Of a stretch of DNA of 64,000 nucleotides, positions 32,875 to 40,699 are shown one piece after another. Positions within the stretch are counted from its first letter, which is position 1. The number at the start of each line of letters is the position of its first letter. The stretch is from Gordonia polyisoprenivorans (lineage in GTDB: Bacteria > Actinomycetota > Actinomycetes > Mycobacteriales > Mycobacteriaceae): assembly GCF_017654315.1 (NCBI RefSeq), contig NZ_CP072203.1, forward strand, positions 4,216,001 to 4,280,000, read 5' to 3'. Under the pieces are notes generated by a model. It saw only the letters and a list, made by a program, of their open reading frames with translations. It had not been told where the DNA came from and ran no database searches. The position numbers were made by a program, and so were the translations under genes.

Positions 32875-33702
32875 TCAGCCTCGTCGCCCGGTGAAGGCGG
32901 CGAGCGCCGCGCGGAACTCCGGCGACTGGAGCAACTCGGTCTGCCCGTCGAGTTCGCGCTCGATCGCGGGCTCGAAGCCGGGCATCGTGTGCGCGTCGAG
33001 GGCCGCCTTGGTCAGACGCACCGCCGAGGGCGACAGACCCGCGAGTTTGTCGACCGCTGCGGCGACCTTCGCGTCGAGTGCCGCGCGGTCCTCGAGTACC
33101 TCGGTAACCAGCCCGGCGTCGTATGCCGCAGGCGCCCGGAGCTTTTCGCCGAGCAGCGCCATCGCATTGGCGCGCGCCCGACCGACCGCGGCGGCCACCA
33201 GCATCGAGGCCCCACCGTCGGGCATCAGGCCGATGTTGATGAAGGCGAGCAGGAAGTACGACCGGGCGGTGGCATAGATCAGGTCGGCGCCCAGGGCCAG
33301 CGAGGCACCGATTCCCGCCGCGGCCCCATCGACCGAAGCAATGACCGGCACGGGTACCGCACGCAATGCGCGGGCCAGATCCGAGCCGGAGGCGATGATC
33401 CCGTGCGCCTGCTCGCGACCGAGTCCTTCGAGGGCACCCCCGTGAGCGATGGAGGTGACATCGGCACCGGTGCTGAAACTGCCTCCCGCGCCGTCGAGCA
33501 CGACCACGCGAACCGACTCGTCGGCGCTCCACTTCGTCAGCGCCTCGACAATGCGTCGGTTGGCCTCGGTATCGAGGGCGTTCATCCGCTCGGGTCGTGA
33601 GATCGTCAGCCGCGCGACTCCCCTGTCGTCGAGCGACTCGATCACGCCGGGGGCCTCCTGCGCCCCGCCTGCGACCTGGTCGATAGTCGTGTTCTCGCTC
33701 AC
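32875..33702 (-). CDS. Enoyl-CoA hydratase/isomerase family protein
   Basis: The 275-residue crotonase-fold protein has the oxyanion segments GGSFSTGADV and VDGAAAGIGASLALGADLIYA and the following GLMPDGGASMLV. Of the two catalytic Glu of true hydratases, the second position here reads D in MPDGG, so isomerase or another crotonase reaction is possible. It is upstream of fadD5 and divergent from the dual-TetR regulator, which probably controls it. Confidence 0.85.
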   Translation of the reverse strand: MSENTTIDQVAGGAQEAPGVIESLDDRGVARLTISRPERMNALDTEANRRIVEALTKWSADESVRVVVLDGAGGSFSTGADVTSIAHGGALEGLGREQAHGIIASGSDLARALRAVPVPVIASVDGAAAGIGASLALGADLIYATARSYFLLAFINIGLMPDGGASMLVAAAVGRARANAMALLGEKLRAPAAYDAGLVTEVLEDRAALDAKVAAAVDKLAGLSPSAVRLTKAALDAHTMPGFEPAIERELDGQTELLQSPEFRAALAAFTGRRG

Positions 33703-33885
33703 CGTTCTCCTGACTCTCGCCGCGGCGCCGAACGCGGGCCGCAGGCCTCACGGTACACCATCATGAGATCTGGATCACGAGAATATCGATTAACATATAT
33801 TTTATCAACAAGCGCCCCAACAGCACTTTTGCTGCAATTTTGCGCGATCGACCCTGCGAATAGACCATCCGGCTAGGCTGTCGAG
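33703..33885. promoter_or_regulatory. Divergent promoter region with AT-rich partial palindrome
   Basis: An unusually AT-rich core at 33788-33810 (around TTAACATATATTTTATCAA) is partly palindromic about a TATA centre and lies between echA and the regulator. TAGGCT at 33874-33879 stands six bases before the regulator's GTG, the spacing of a leaderless promoter -10 box. The AT-rich core is a candidate operator or promoter for the leftward genes. Confidence 0.5.
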
Positions 33886-35055
33886 GTGACCATCCGGAGT
33901 TCGCCCCGGCGGCGGCCGGTCGATCGCCGCAGACACCTGATCGAGGTGGCGGCGCGCGCGTTCAGCGACGGCGGGTATCACGCGGTCCGCCTCGACGACA
34001 TCGCCGTGGCCGCCGACGTGTCCGCACCGGCGCTGTATCGGCACTTCCCCAACAAGTACGCCCTGTTCGCCGAGGCCACCACGGTGTTGGCCGACCGTCT
34101 CACCGCGGCCACCTCGGTCATCCCGGTCGAGACCGATCCACGCCGGGAGTTGCATGCGCTGTTGACGGCCATCGCGGCCACCTCGATCGAGAACCGGCGC
34201 ACCGGCGGGCTCTATCGCTGGGAATCGCGGTATCTCAGCGGGGCCGACGCCGCGCACGTGCGTGCGGTGGTGATCGCACAGCATCGTCGTATTCGGTCGG
34301 CGATCCTGCGCTCGCGCACCGACCTCGAGCGCGACGACGCCGACATCCTCGCCGCCGCGATGACCAGCGTCGTGGCCAGCCCCGCCACTCATCGGGCCAC
34401 CCTGCCGGCACCGCAGGTGCAGCATCTGCTGTGCGACGCGGCGATGAGCCTGCTCGACCTCGATCTCCTCGAACCCGCCGCGTCGGATCCCGTTCCCGGA
34501 CCAGGACTGTCGCCGACGGGCAGACGCGAGGTCATCCTGTCCGAATCGATCGCCCTGTTCGCCGCGCGCGGCTTCCACGATGTGACGATCGAGGAGATCG
34601 GACAGGCCGCGGGCATCCCGGCCTCCGGGGTCTACCGGCATTTCACCAGCAAGGTGGCGATCCTGGAGGCAGCGTTCTGGCGAGCATCCGACCGCACCAC
34701 CGCCAGTATCGCCGACGCCCTCGCCGCGTCGCAGACACCCGCCGACGCGGTGGCGCATATGGTGCGACGCTACATCGACCTCTGTTGCGCTGCACCGGAA
34801 TTGATGACCGTCTACCTGTCCGAGGCCGGCCATCTCGACGCCCGTACCCAAACCGCGCTGCGCACCCAGCAACGACGCAACGTGGAGGAGTGGGCAGCCT
34901 GGGTGAGTCGGGCGGACCCCCGGGTCGACGCGGGCCGCGCACGATTCCTGGTCCATGCCGAACTGGCGGTGGTCGCCGATCTGGTACGCAGCTCCCGACC
35001 ACCCATACCGGCGCGCATCGACGCGATCGGCCGACGAATCCTGCTGGCCCCGTGA
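33886..35055 (+). CDS. Regulator with two fused TetR domains
   Basis: The 389-residue protein holds two complete TetR-type DNA-binding domains. The first spans about residues 10-58 (HLIEVAARAFSDGGYHAVRLDDIAVAADVSAPALYRHFPNK), the second about 208-256 (VILSESIALFAARGFHDVTIEEIGQAAGIPASGVYRHFTSK), each followed by helical ligand-domain sequence. TetR proteins normally act as dimers, so the fusion may work as a built-in pseudo-dimer. The start appears leaderless. Divergence from echA-fadD5 suggests it controls fatty acid degradation genes. Confidence 0.88.
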   Translation: MTIRSSPRRRPVDRRRHLIEVAARAFSDGGYHAVRLDDIAVAADVSAPALYRHFPNKYALFAEATTVLADRLTAATSVIPVETDPRRELHALLTAIAATSIENRRTGGLYRWESRYLSGADAAHVRAVVIAQHRRIRSAILRSRTDLERDDADILAAAMTSVVASPATHRATLPAPQVQHLLCDAAMSLLDLDLLEPAASDPVPGPGLSPTGRREVILSESIALFAARGFHDVTIEEIGQAAGIPASGVYRHFTSKVAILEAAFWRASDRTTASIADALAASQTPADAVAHMVRRYIDLCCAAPELMTVYLSEAGHLDARTQTALRTQQRRNVEEWAAWVSRADPRVDAGRARFLVHAELAVVADLVRSSRPPIPARIDAIGRRILLAP

Positions 35056-35056
35056 G

Positions 35057-35914
35057 TTACTCGACGACGGTGAAGCCCGCCAGCATCCAGCGTCCGTCCT
35101 GTCTGGTCAGCGTCACCAATACCCTGGATTGATATGGGATGCCCTGGGGCACCTCGCTCGTCAGTTCCGGTGAGGTGATGGTCTGATCCAGGCTGACGAG
35201 CACCACGGCGTTGTCGGCGCTCATCGACTCGATACCCCCGTGCGCGGCCGTGGCCTTGGATACGCCCTTGGCGTTGGCATTTCCCGCCCGGGCGTCCTGC
35301 GAGGACGCGATGAACGTCTTGGCGAAGTCCGGGGTGGAGATCCGACGGATACGCGCGTCGAGATCACCGTAGTTCGACGAGTCGTAGGTGGTCAGCGTCG
35401 CGGCGTAACTCTTGGCGGTGTCGATCACGGCCTTCCGGTCGGCATCCGACGGCCCGACGGCCGCCGCACTGTCGGCGCTGTGCAGGCGGTAGGCCAGCAC
35501 ACCGGTGGACACGCCGAGTCCGACCACGAGCACGACAAGAACCGCAACCACCGCGAACAGACCACGACTCCCGGCGATCGTCATGCGTCGACGCCGGACG
35601 GGTCCCGGCGTCGCAGGCTCGTCGTCGCCGAGTTTGCGCGGCACCCGATCCGGGTCCGTCGAGCGGGCGGCCTTGCGCTCGGCGTCAGCGCGCAACCGCT
35701 CACGCTCGCGGCGATTGGCCTCGAGGAAGCCGTCGCCGTCGAGCGGCGTGGGTTCCGAGGTCCCCGATCCGGCGCGCTCACCTGCTCCGACCGAGACCTC
35801 GCCGGCGCCCGTGGTGTCGACGTCCTCCCTGGTCACGACGTCATCGCCGTCGACAGCACGCGCGCTCTCGTCCACTGGAGAACTCTGCGCGGATCGGCGT
35901 GCTGATTTGGGCAT
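35057..35914 (-). CDS. Mce-associated-type single-pass membrane protein
   Basis: The ATG at 35914 gives 285 residues. A charged, disordered N-terminus (1-120) is followed by one membrane helix (about 130-155, FAVVAVLVVLVVGLGVSTGVLAY) and an outer domain (160-285) with a NTF2-like look: DTAKSYAATLTTYDSSNYGDLDARIRRISTPDFAKTF. This is the layout of Mce-associated (Mas) proteins that stabilise Mce lipid transporters. No mce operon is in the window, so it would be an orphan member. It converges with the TetR gene, one base apart. Confidence 0.75.
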   Translation of the reverse strand: MPKSARRSAQSSPVDESARAVDGDDVVTREDVDTTGAGEVSVGAGERAGSGTSEPTPLDGDGFLEANRRERERLRADAERKAARSTDPDRVPRKLGDDEPATPGPVRRRRMTIAGSRGLFAVVAVLVVLVVGLGVSTGVLAYRLHSADSAAAVGPSDADRKAVIDTAKSYAATLTTYDSSNYGDLDARIRRISTPDFAKTFIASSQDARAGNANAKGVSKATAAHGGIESMSADNAVVLVSLDQTITSPELTSEVPQGIPYQSRVLVTLTRQDGRWMLAGFTVVE

Positions 35915-36052
35915 GGCCACCAATGTAGCGACAGTATCTGTGGCGCCGGTCACGGGTAGACATATCAAACATATGATTCAGAGGCGGCCGTGGCGATCCA
36001 CGGACGACCCACACACCCGGATTCGACCCGGCGCCGGATGCGTGGCGCACTC

Positions 36053-36115
36053 ACCTCGACGGTCTACGGTGGCACCAATGAAATCCAGCGCGACATCATC
36101 GGCACAGCCCTCGGC
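36053..36115 (+). pseudogene. Relic of an acyl-CoA dehydrogenase 3' end
   Basis: Frame 2 here reads TSTVYGGTNEIQRDIIGTALG, the signature C-terminal motif of acyl-CoA dehydrogenases (YGGTxEIQRxIIxxxLG). Upstream the frame hits TAG near 35960 and has no other family sequence. The ATG of the GntR gene lies inside the motif in another frame. It looks like the remnant of a deleted gene. Confidence 0.7.
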
Positions 36116-36830
36116 GTCCGAGCGTCCGGGTGGTCGCGCGGGCGGCGCCGACGACCGCGCCCGCCTGCGTCGACGACCGCAGCTGTCCGAGGAGGTCGCC
36201 GCGCACCTGCGGCATCTGATCATGACCGCGGACTTCCGGCCCGGTGAGTACATCCGCCTCGACGAGACCGCCGAGCGGCTCGGGGTGAGCGTCACCCCTG
36301 TCCGGGAAGCCCTGCTCACGCTGCGTGGTGAGGGAATGGTCAGCCTCGAGCCCCACCGCGGGTACCGGGTCTCCGATCTCGACCGCATCGACGTCGACGA
36401 CCTCTTCTGGCTACAGGGTGAGATCGCGGTGAAGCTCGCCCTGCGCACCGCCGCGGTGATCACCTCCGAGGAACTCGCCGACCTCGAATGGTGCAACCAG
36501 AAGTTGCGCTCGACCGTGGCCTCCGGCGACACAGCGGCCATCATCGACGCGGAATTCGAGTTCCACCGGCGCCACAACGTGATCGCGGCCGGCAAGAAAC
36601 TCGCCTGGTTCCTGCTCTCGGCGGCGCGCTACACCCCCACCCAGCTGTACGCCTCCGACCCGGAATGGGGCGAGGTCGCCGTGGACAGTCACGACCGACT
36701 GATCGCGGCCTACCGAGCAGGCGATCGCGACGAGGTGATCACACAGACTCGCCGCCAATTCGACGACGGCGCCGAGCGACTGGTGAAACACCTTGAGCAG
36801 AACGGCATCTGGGACGACGTCGACAGCTGA
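36078..36830 (+). CDS. GntR-family regulator, FCD/FadR type
   Basis: The 250-residue protein has a winged helix (about 33-95: LSEEVAAHLRHLIMTADFRPGEYIRLDETAERLGVSVTPVREALLTLRGEGMV) and an all-helical FCD ligand domain (100-240) with the metal-binding pattern EFEFHRRHNVI and later H positions. These regulators usually sense acyl or organic acids. The N-terminal 25 residues overlap the dehydrogenase relic in another frame, so the true start may be further downstream or the start region was created by the deletion. Confidence 0.82.
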   Translation: MKSSATSSAQPSASERPGGRAGGADDRARLRRRPQLSEEVAAHLRHLIMTADFRPGEYIRLDETAERLGVSVTPVREALLTLRGEGMVSLEPHRGYRVSDLDRIDVDDLFWLQGEIAVKLALRTAAVITSEELADLEWCNQKLRSTVASGDTAAIIDAEFEFHRRHNVIAAGKKLAWFLLSAARYTPTQLYASDPEWGEVAVDSHDRLIAAYRAGDRDEVITQTRRQFDDGAERLVKHLEQNGIWDDVDS

Positions 36831-36848
36831 GTCGCGGCGGACCGAGAG

Positions 36849-37274
36849 TCAGACGCTACCCAGGTCCGCCGAGACCCACTGATCTGCCCGGACGGTCACG
36901 CGGGTCTGGCTACCGTGCTCGGCGGCGGCGAACTCGACATAGCCGTCCACCTTCTCGGCCGGCAGATATCGCGCAGCCATCTCCACGAGGTCGGCACGCG
37001 TACCGGGCGCGGTATCGATCACCGGCCCGGACACCGCGACATACCGGATCGACGGGTCGAGACGCTCGACCATCAGCGAACACCGTCCGGCGGCGTCGAG
37101 CAGGCGCATCTTGCGTGAATCGGCTCCGGTCAGAAACCACAGGTCGCCGCCGGGGGTGTATTGATACCAGATCGGCACCACCAGCGGAGCACGGTCGGCG
37201 CCTGCCTCGATCGACAGCGCCCCGATATGGGGTTCGGCCAGAAATGCTTGTCGTTCTTCGATACTCAGAGCCAT
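36849..37274 (-). CDS. Pyridoxamine 5'-phosphate oxidase-like flavin/F420 protein
   Basis: The 141-residue product has the split-barrel pattern of this superfamily: HIGALSIEAGADRAPLVVPIWYQYTPGGDLWFLTG, RKMRLLDAAGRCSLMVE and YVAVSGPVI. In mycobacteria many such proteins bind F420 and reduce or oxidise small substrates, others bind FMN or heme; the cofactor cannot be decided here. It converges with the GntR gene and stands alone. Confidence 0.8.
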   Translation of the reverse strand: MALSIEERQAFLAEPHIGALSIEAGADRAPLVVPIWYQYTPGGDLWFLTGADSRKMRLLDAAGRCSLMVERLDPSIRYVAVSGPVIDTAPGTRADLVEMAARYLPAEKVDGYVEFAAAEHGSQTRVTVRADQWVSADLGSV

Positions 37275-37325
37275 GTCACCAGGGTAGGCGCAGGCGCCGA
37301 CAGCGTTGCCGGAACTCGATCTCGG

Positions 37326-37399
37326 TGGGGCGGGCGGGGCTCGAACCCGCGACCTACGGATTATGAGTCCGCGGCTCTAACCGACTGAGCTACCGCCCC
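37326..37399 (-). tRNA. tRNA with CAT anticodon (Met or lysidine-modified Ile)
   Basis: Read on the minus strand, a GGGGCGG acceptor pairs with CCGCCCC, the D arm is GCTCAGTCGGTTAGAGC, the anticodon loop is CTCATAA and the T arm is GCGGG-TTCGAGC-CCCGC. The CC of CCA is encoded. The anticodon CAT fits elongator tRNA-Met or tRNA-Ile2; the sequence alone, by eye, does not settle it. It is not initiator-like because the acceptor is fully paired. Confidence 0.9.
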
Positions 37400-37507
37400 A
37401 GTGGGCACGTCGTGCCCGAGCAGCGACAATACCGCACGGTGCGGCAACCCCGGATCATGCGTCGACCCGACGCCTCGGGCACAACCGACCTCGGTGCGCC
37501 CGGGCAC

Positions 37508-37513
37508 TAGACT
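37508..37513 (+). promoter_or_regulatory. -10 box of a leaderless transcript
   Basis: TAGACT (TANNNT type) ends seven bases before the GTG at 37521, the standard arrangement of leaderless promoters in mycolata. It likely drives the leader frame and the GntR gene at 37593. Confidence 0.45.
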
Positions 37514-37520
37514 CGACGGC

Positions 37521-37586
37521 GTGCCTGACGCGGTAGCACCGAGGACGCGTCCGGCGAGCGAACGAGAATCAGCAGAACAGGAGTGA
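37521..37586 (+). CDS. Possible 21-residue leader peptide ahead of gntR
   Basis: The GTG is placed at the predicted transcription start. The frame encodes VPDAVAPRTRPASERESAEQ-E and stops six bases before the GntR ATG, with the last codons CAGGAG forming that gene's ribosome binding site. Translation of the leader could therefore couple to the regulator. Low confidence because of its size. Confidence 0.3.
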   Translation: MPDAVAPRTRPASERESAEQE

Positions 37587-37592
37587 CGGCGC

Positions 37593-38285
37593 ATGGCCGG
37601 GGTCGATGACGCAGGACCGGGGCGAGGGCTCCCGGAAAGCCTCGTCGACGTGGCCGCCCGGCGCATCCGCGACGCCATCTTGTCCGGGGCGTTGGCGCCG
37701 GGCGAGAAGATCGTCGAGGAGAATCTCTGCGCGAGTTTGGGTTTCAGCAGGGCGCCGATTCGGGAGGCGCTCCGCCTGCTCGCGCAGCAAGGCCTCGTCG
37801 AGCATCTGCCCCGCCGTGGCGCGCGGGTGGCCGAGTGGTCGCCGCGCGACATCCTGCAGCTGTTCGAACTACGTCAGTTGCTCGAGCGCTTCGCCGTCGA
37901 ATCGGCATTGCCGCTGGCCGATCCGCAGACCCAGTTGGCGCCGGTTCGCGGGGCGATCGAGCAACTCGAGACCGCCTCCGACGAACTGGAGAAGGACGAT
38001 GCCCACCGGCGATTTCATGCTGCCGTCGTGGGGCTTGCCGGCAACCGGCAGCTCGACATCGCCCTGGCGCCGATCCTGCTGAAGCTCCAGCTGCCGATGG
38101 CGGTCAATCTGCGCGCGGAGACCGCCGATCACGGTTCGCATGACGGGTTGCGTCGCCACCACGACATCCTCGCCGCACTCGAGGCCAACGACGTCGAGGC
38201 GACCGTGGCGGCGCTGCGCGATCACGGCCATCTGCGGTACCTCGACCTGGTGGCTGCACTCGACGACGACGCCGCATCCGCCTGA
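37593..38285 (+). CDS. GntR-family (FCD) regulator of the biuret gene cluster
   Basis: The 230-residue protein has the winged helix AARRIRDAILSGALAPGEKIVEENLCASLGFSRAPIREALRLLAQQGLVEHLPRRGARV (about 21-79) and a helical FCD domain with FELRQLLERFAVE and DAHRRFHAAVVGLAGN, the usual D/H metal-site pattern. It is upstream of and in the same direction as the amidase, hydrolase and permease genes and probably represses them until a pathway intermediate binds. An upstream leaderless leader frame may couple its translation. Confidence 0.82.
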   Translation: MAGVDDAGPGRGLPESLVDVAARRIRDAILSGALAPGEKIVEENLCASLGFSRAPIREALRLLAQQGLVEHLPRRGARVAEWSPRDILQLFELRQLLERFAVESALPLADPQTQLAPVRGAIEQLETASDELEKDDAHRRFHAAVVGLAGNRQLDIALAPILLKLQLPMAVNLRAETADHGSHDGLRRHHDILAALEANDVEATVAALRDHGHLRYLDLVAALDDDAASA

Positions 38286-38376
38286 CGATCACCTCGCAGG
38301 CGCCCCGACGCCCCTGCGGGTATGCCGTGTGTGACGGCGCCTAACACGAACGACACACGGTTGTTCTACGACGGCC

Positions 38377-39879
38377 ATGATTCTGTCGACAATCGACGAT
38401 ATGAACATTGCAAGCGAAGTCCGCGGGCCATACGGAGGCCCATCCATCGCCGAGATCCTCGACAGCCACATCAGCGGCGGCGGATCGCCGACACGGACCG
38501 CCCGGCGGGTGGCCGACGCCATCGCCGCCCGCGGAGACGACGGAACCTGGATCTCGACGGTCGCCTGCGATGACCTCGTGCGCGCCGCCGCCGACCTCGA
38601 GGCACGCCCCGGCGCCCGCGCGCTGCCCCTCTACGGGGTCCCGTTCGGGGTCAAGGACAGCATCGACGTCGCCGGGGTGCCGACGACACTGTCGTGCCCC
38701 GACTACGCCTACACACCCGACACCACCGCGCCTGCGGTGCAACGCCTGCTCGATGCCGGCGCCCTCTACGTCGGCAAGACCAATCTCGATCAGTTCGCCA
38801 CCGGACTCAACGGCACGCGTACCCCGTATACGGTGCCGCGCAGCGTCTTCGGCAACGAGATGATCTCGGGCGGCTCGAGTTCCGGTTCCGCCCTCGCGGT
38901 GGCGCTCGGCGAGGTTCCGTTCGCGGTGGCGACGGACACCGCGGGCAGCGGTCGGGTGCCGGCGGCGCTCAACGGGATCGTCGGGTACAAGCCCTCGCGG
39001 GGATTGATCAGCGCGGTCGGACTCGTTCCGGCGTGTAAGTCGTTGGACTGCATCACCGTGATGGCCGGCGGCATCGACGACGTCGACCGCGTGATGGCGG
39101 TGATGACGGGCCGCGACGACGCCGACCCGTGGTCCCGCTCGCCCGGGCCGGACCACCGCGGTGGCCTCACCGTCGGGCTGCAGCCGATGTCGCAGCTGGA
39201 GTTCTTCGGCGACGACGCCCTGCGCGAGGCTCACCAGGCTTTCCGGGAACGACTCGCGCACATGCACTTCCCGGTTCCCGTCACCATAGAGGAAATCTCT
39301 CTCGAACCGTTCCTGGCCGCGGGCGAATTGCTCTACGCGGGTCCATGGGTCGCCGAACGACTCGTCGTCTTCGGAGACTTCCTCGCCGACCATCCCGACT
39401 CGATCCATCCGGTAGTCCGCGAAATCCTCGAGGGCGCAATCGAGTACACCGCGGTCGATGCCTTCGCCGCGATGCAGCGACTCGCCGAACTGCGCGCCGA
39501 GGTCAGCCGGGTCTGGGACGGGATCGACGTCGTCGTCGTACCCACGATCGGCCGCACCTTCACCGTCGAGGAGGTACTCGCCCAACCCCTGGCGACCAAC
39601 ACCATGCTCGGCCATTACACCCACTTCGGCAATCTCCTCGACCTCACCGGAGTGGCTGTCCCACAAGGACTCACCGCCGACGGCCGACCGCACAGCGCCA
39701 TGGTGCTCGGCAACGCCCTGCACGACGACGCGGTGTTGCAGATGGCGGCGAATCTCCTCGACGAGCCGCGTCATCACCCCGAGCAACAGCACCCCGAGCT
39801 CCATCATCCCGGGCATCGGCACCCCGAGCATCGGCACCCGGCCGACTCCGACTCGGACGCACTCACACCCAGGCCGTAA
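38377..39879 (+). CDS. Amidase-signature enzyme, allophanate hydrolase-like
   Basis: The 500-residue product has the amidase catalytic set: K93 in GVPFGVKDSID, cis-Ser within GGSSSGS (165-171) and nucleophile S191 in DTAGSGR. The stretch DVAGVPTTLSCPDYAYTP and ALYVGKTNLDQFATGLNGTRTPY is typical of the allophanate hydrolase (AtzF/DUR) amidase domain, which splits allophanate to ammonia and CO2. It lacks the separate C-terminal domain of AtzF (about 600 residues) and instead ends in a His-rich tail (about 466-490, repeated HHP/HRHPEH). Start may be ATG 38377 or 38401; neither has a clear ribosome binding site. Confidence 0.8.
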   Translation: MILSTIDDMNIASEVRGPYGGPSIAEILDSHISGGGSPTRTARRVADAIAARGDDGTWISTVACDDLVRAAADLEARPGARALPLYGVPFGVKDSIDVAGVPTTLSCPDYAYTPDTTAPAVQRLLDAGALYVGKTNLDQFATGLNGTRTPYTVPRSVFGNEMISGGSSSGSALAVALGEVPFAVATDTAGSGRVPAALNGIVGYKPSRGLISAVGLVPACKSLDCITVMAGGIDDVDRVMAVMTGRDDADPWSRSPGPDHRGGLTVGLQPMSQLEFFGDDALREAHQAFRERLAHMHFPVPVTIEEISLEPFLAAGELLYAGPWVAERLVVFGDFLADHPDSIHPVVREILEGAIEYTAVDAFAAMQRLAELRAEVSRVWDGIDVVVVPTIGRTFTVEEVLAQPLATNTMLGHYTHFGNLLDLTGVAVPQGLTADGRPHSAMVLGNALHDDAVLQMAANLLDEPRHHPEQQHPELHHPGHRHPEHRHPADSDSDALTPRP

Positions 39880-39918
39880 CCAACCGCCACCCCGTCGATC
39901 ACACCCACCGGAGACCCC

Positions 39919-40611
39919 ATGGCCGTGACCATCCCTGCCGCACCCGCCCCGATCGACCTCGATCTCGATCACACCGCACTGCTGATCATCGACATGCAAC
40001 GCGACTTCCTGCTCCCCGGCGGTTTCGGGGAGTCTCTCGGCAACGACGTCACCTTGCTGCAGAAGGTGATCCCGCCGCTCGTCGACCTACTCGCCGCGGC
40101 ACGTCGAGTGGGCATGCCCGTCATCCACACCCGAGAAGGACACGAACCCGATCTCTCCGATTGCCCGCTGGCCAAACTCCGACGTGGTGCACCGAGCAAA
40201 CGCATCGGTGACACCGGGGCGTTCGGCCGGATTCTGATCAGGGGCGAGTACGGACACGACATCATCGACGAACTCGCTCCCGCCGCAGGCGAAGTGGTGA
40301 TCGACAAACCGGGTAAGGGCGCCTTCTATGCCACCGGCCTCGCAGAGACCCTGGAGGATCGCGGCATCACCTCACTGCTCGTCACCGGGGTCACCACCGA
40401 GGTCTGCGTCCACACCACCACACGCGAGGCCAACGACCGCGGCTACGAGTGCGTCGTCGTGTCCGACTGTGTCGGTTCGTATTTCCCCGAATTCCAGCGT
40501 GTCGGCCTGGAGATGATCACCGCCCAGGGCGGCATCTTCGGGTGGACCGCCCACAGCGCCGACGTCATCGCCGCCCTGGGCGATCCCGACACCGACAACG
40601 CCGCTTCCTGA
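39919..40611 (+). CDS. Isochorismatase-fold hydrolase, biuret amidohydrolase-like
   Basis: The 230-residue cysteine hydrolase has the triad D25 (IIDMQRDF), K133 (DKPGKGAF) and C163 (TTEVCVHTT). The segments IHTREGHEPDLSD, IDKPGKGAFYATGL and TTREANDRGYECVVVSDC are close to what I recall of rhizobial biuret hydrolase BiuH, which converts biuret to allophanate and ammonia. The allophanate-hydrolase-like gene directly upstream supports this. GGAG precedes the ATG. Other amide substrates such as N-carbamoyl compounds remain possible. Confidence 0.78.
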   Translation: MAVTIPAAPAPIDLDLDHTALLIIDMQRDFLLPGGFGESLGNDVTLLQKVIPPLVDLLAAARRVGMPVIHTREGHEPDLSDCPLAKLRRGAPSKRIGDTGAFGRILIRGEYGHDIIDELAPAAGEVVIDKPGKGAFYATGLAETLEDRGITSLLVTGVTTEVCVHTTTREANDRGYECVVVSDCVGSYFPEFQRVGLEMITAQGGIFGWTAHSADVIAALGDPDTDNAAS

Positions 40612-40699
40612 TTCTCCCCGCCCCTTCACCCCGGACACCGTCGTCCCCAGTTCCCTGTCCCCCGACACAACATTCGCCCGAGCATCCGAAGGAACCGCG

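Noticed and set aside
38341..39999. Long leftward open frame (over 550 codons) opposite the amidase gene
   Set aside because: It is an antisense shadow caused by high GC at third positions; the rightward frame has all catalytic motifs.
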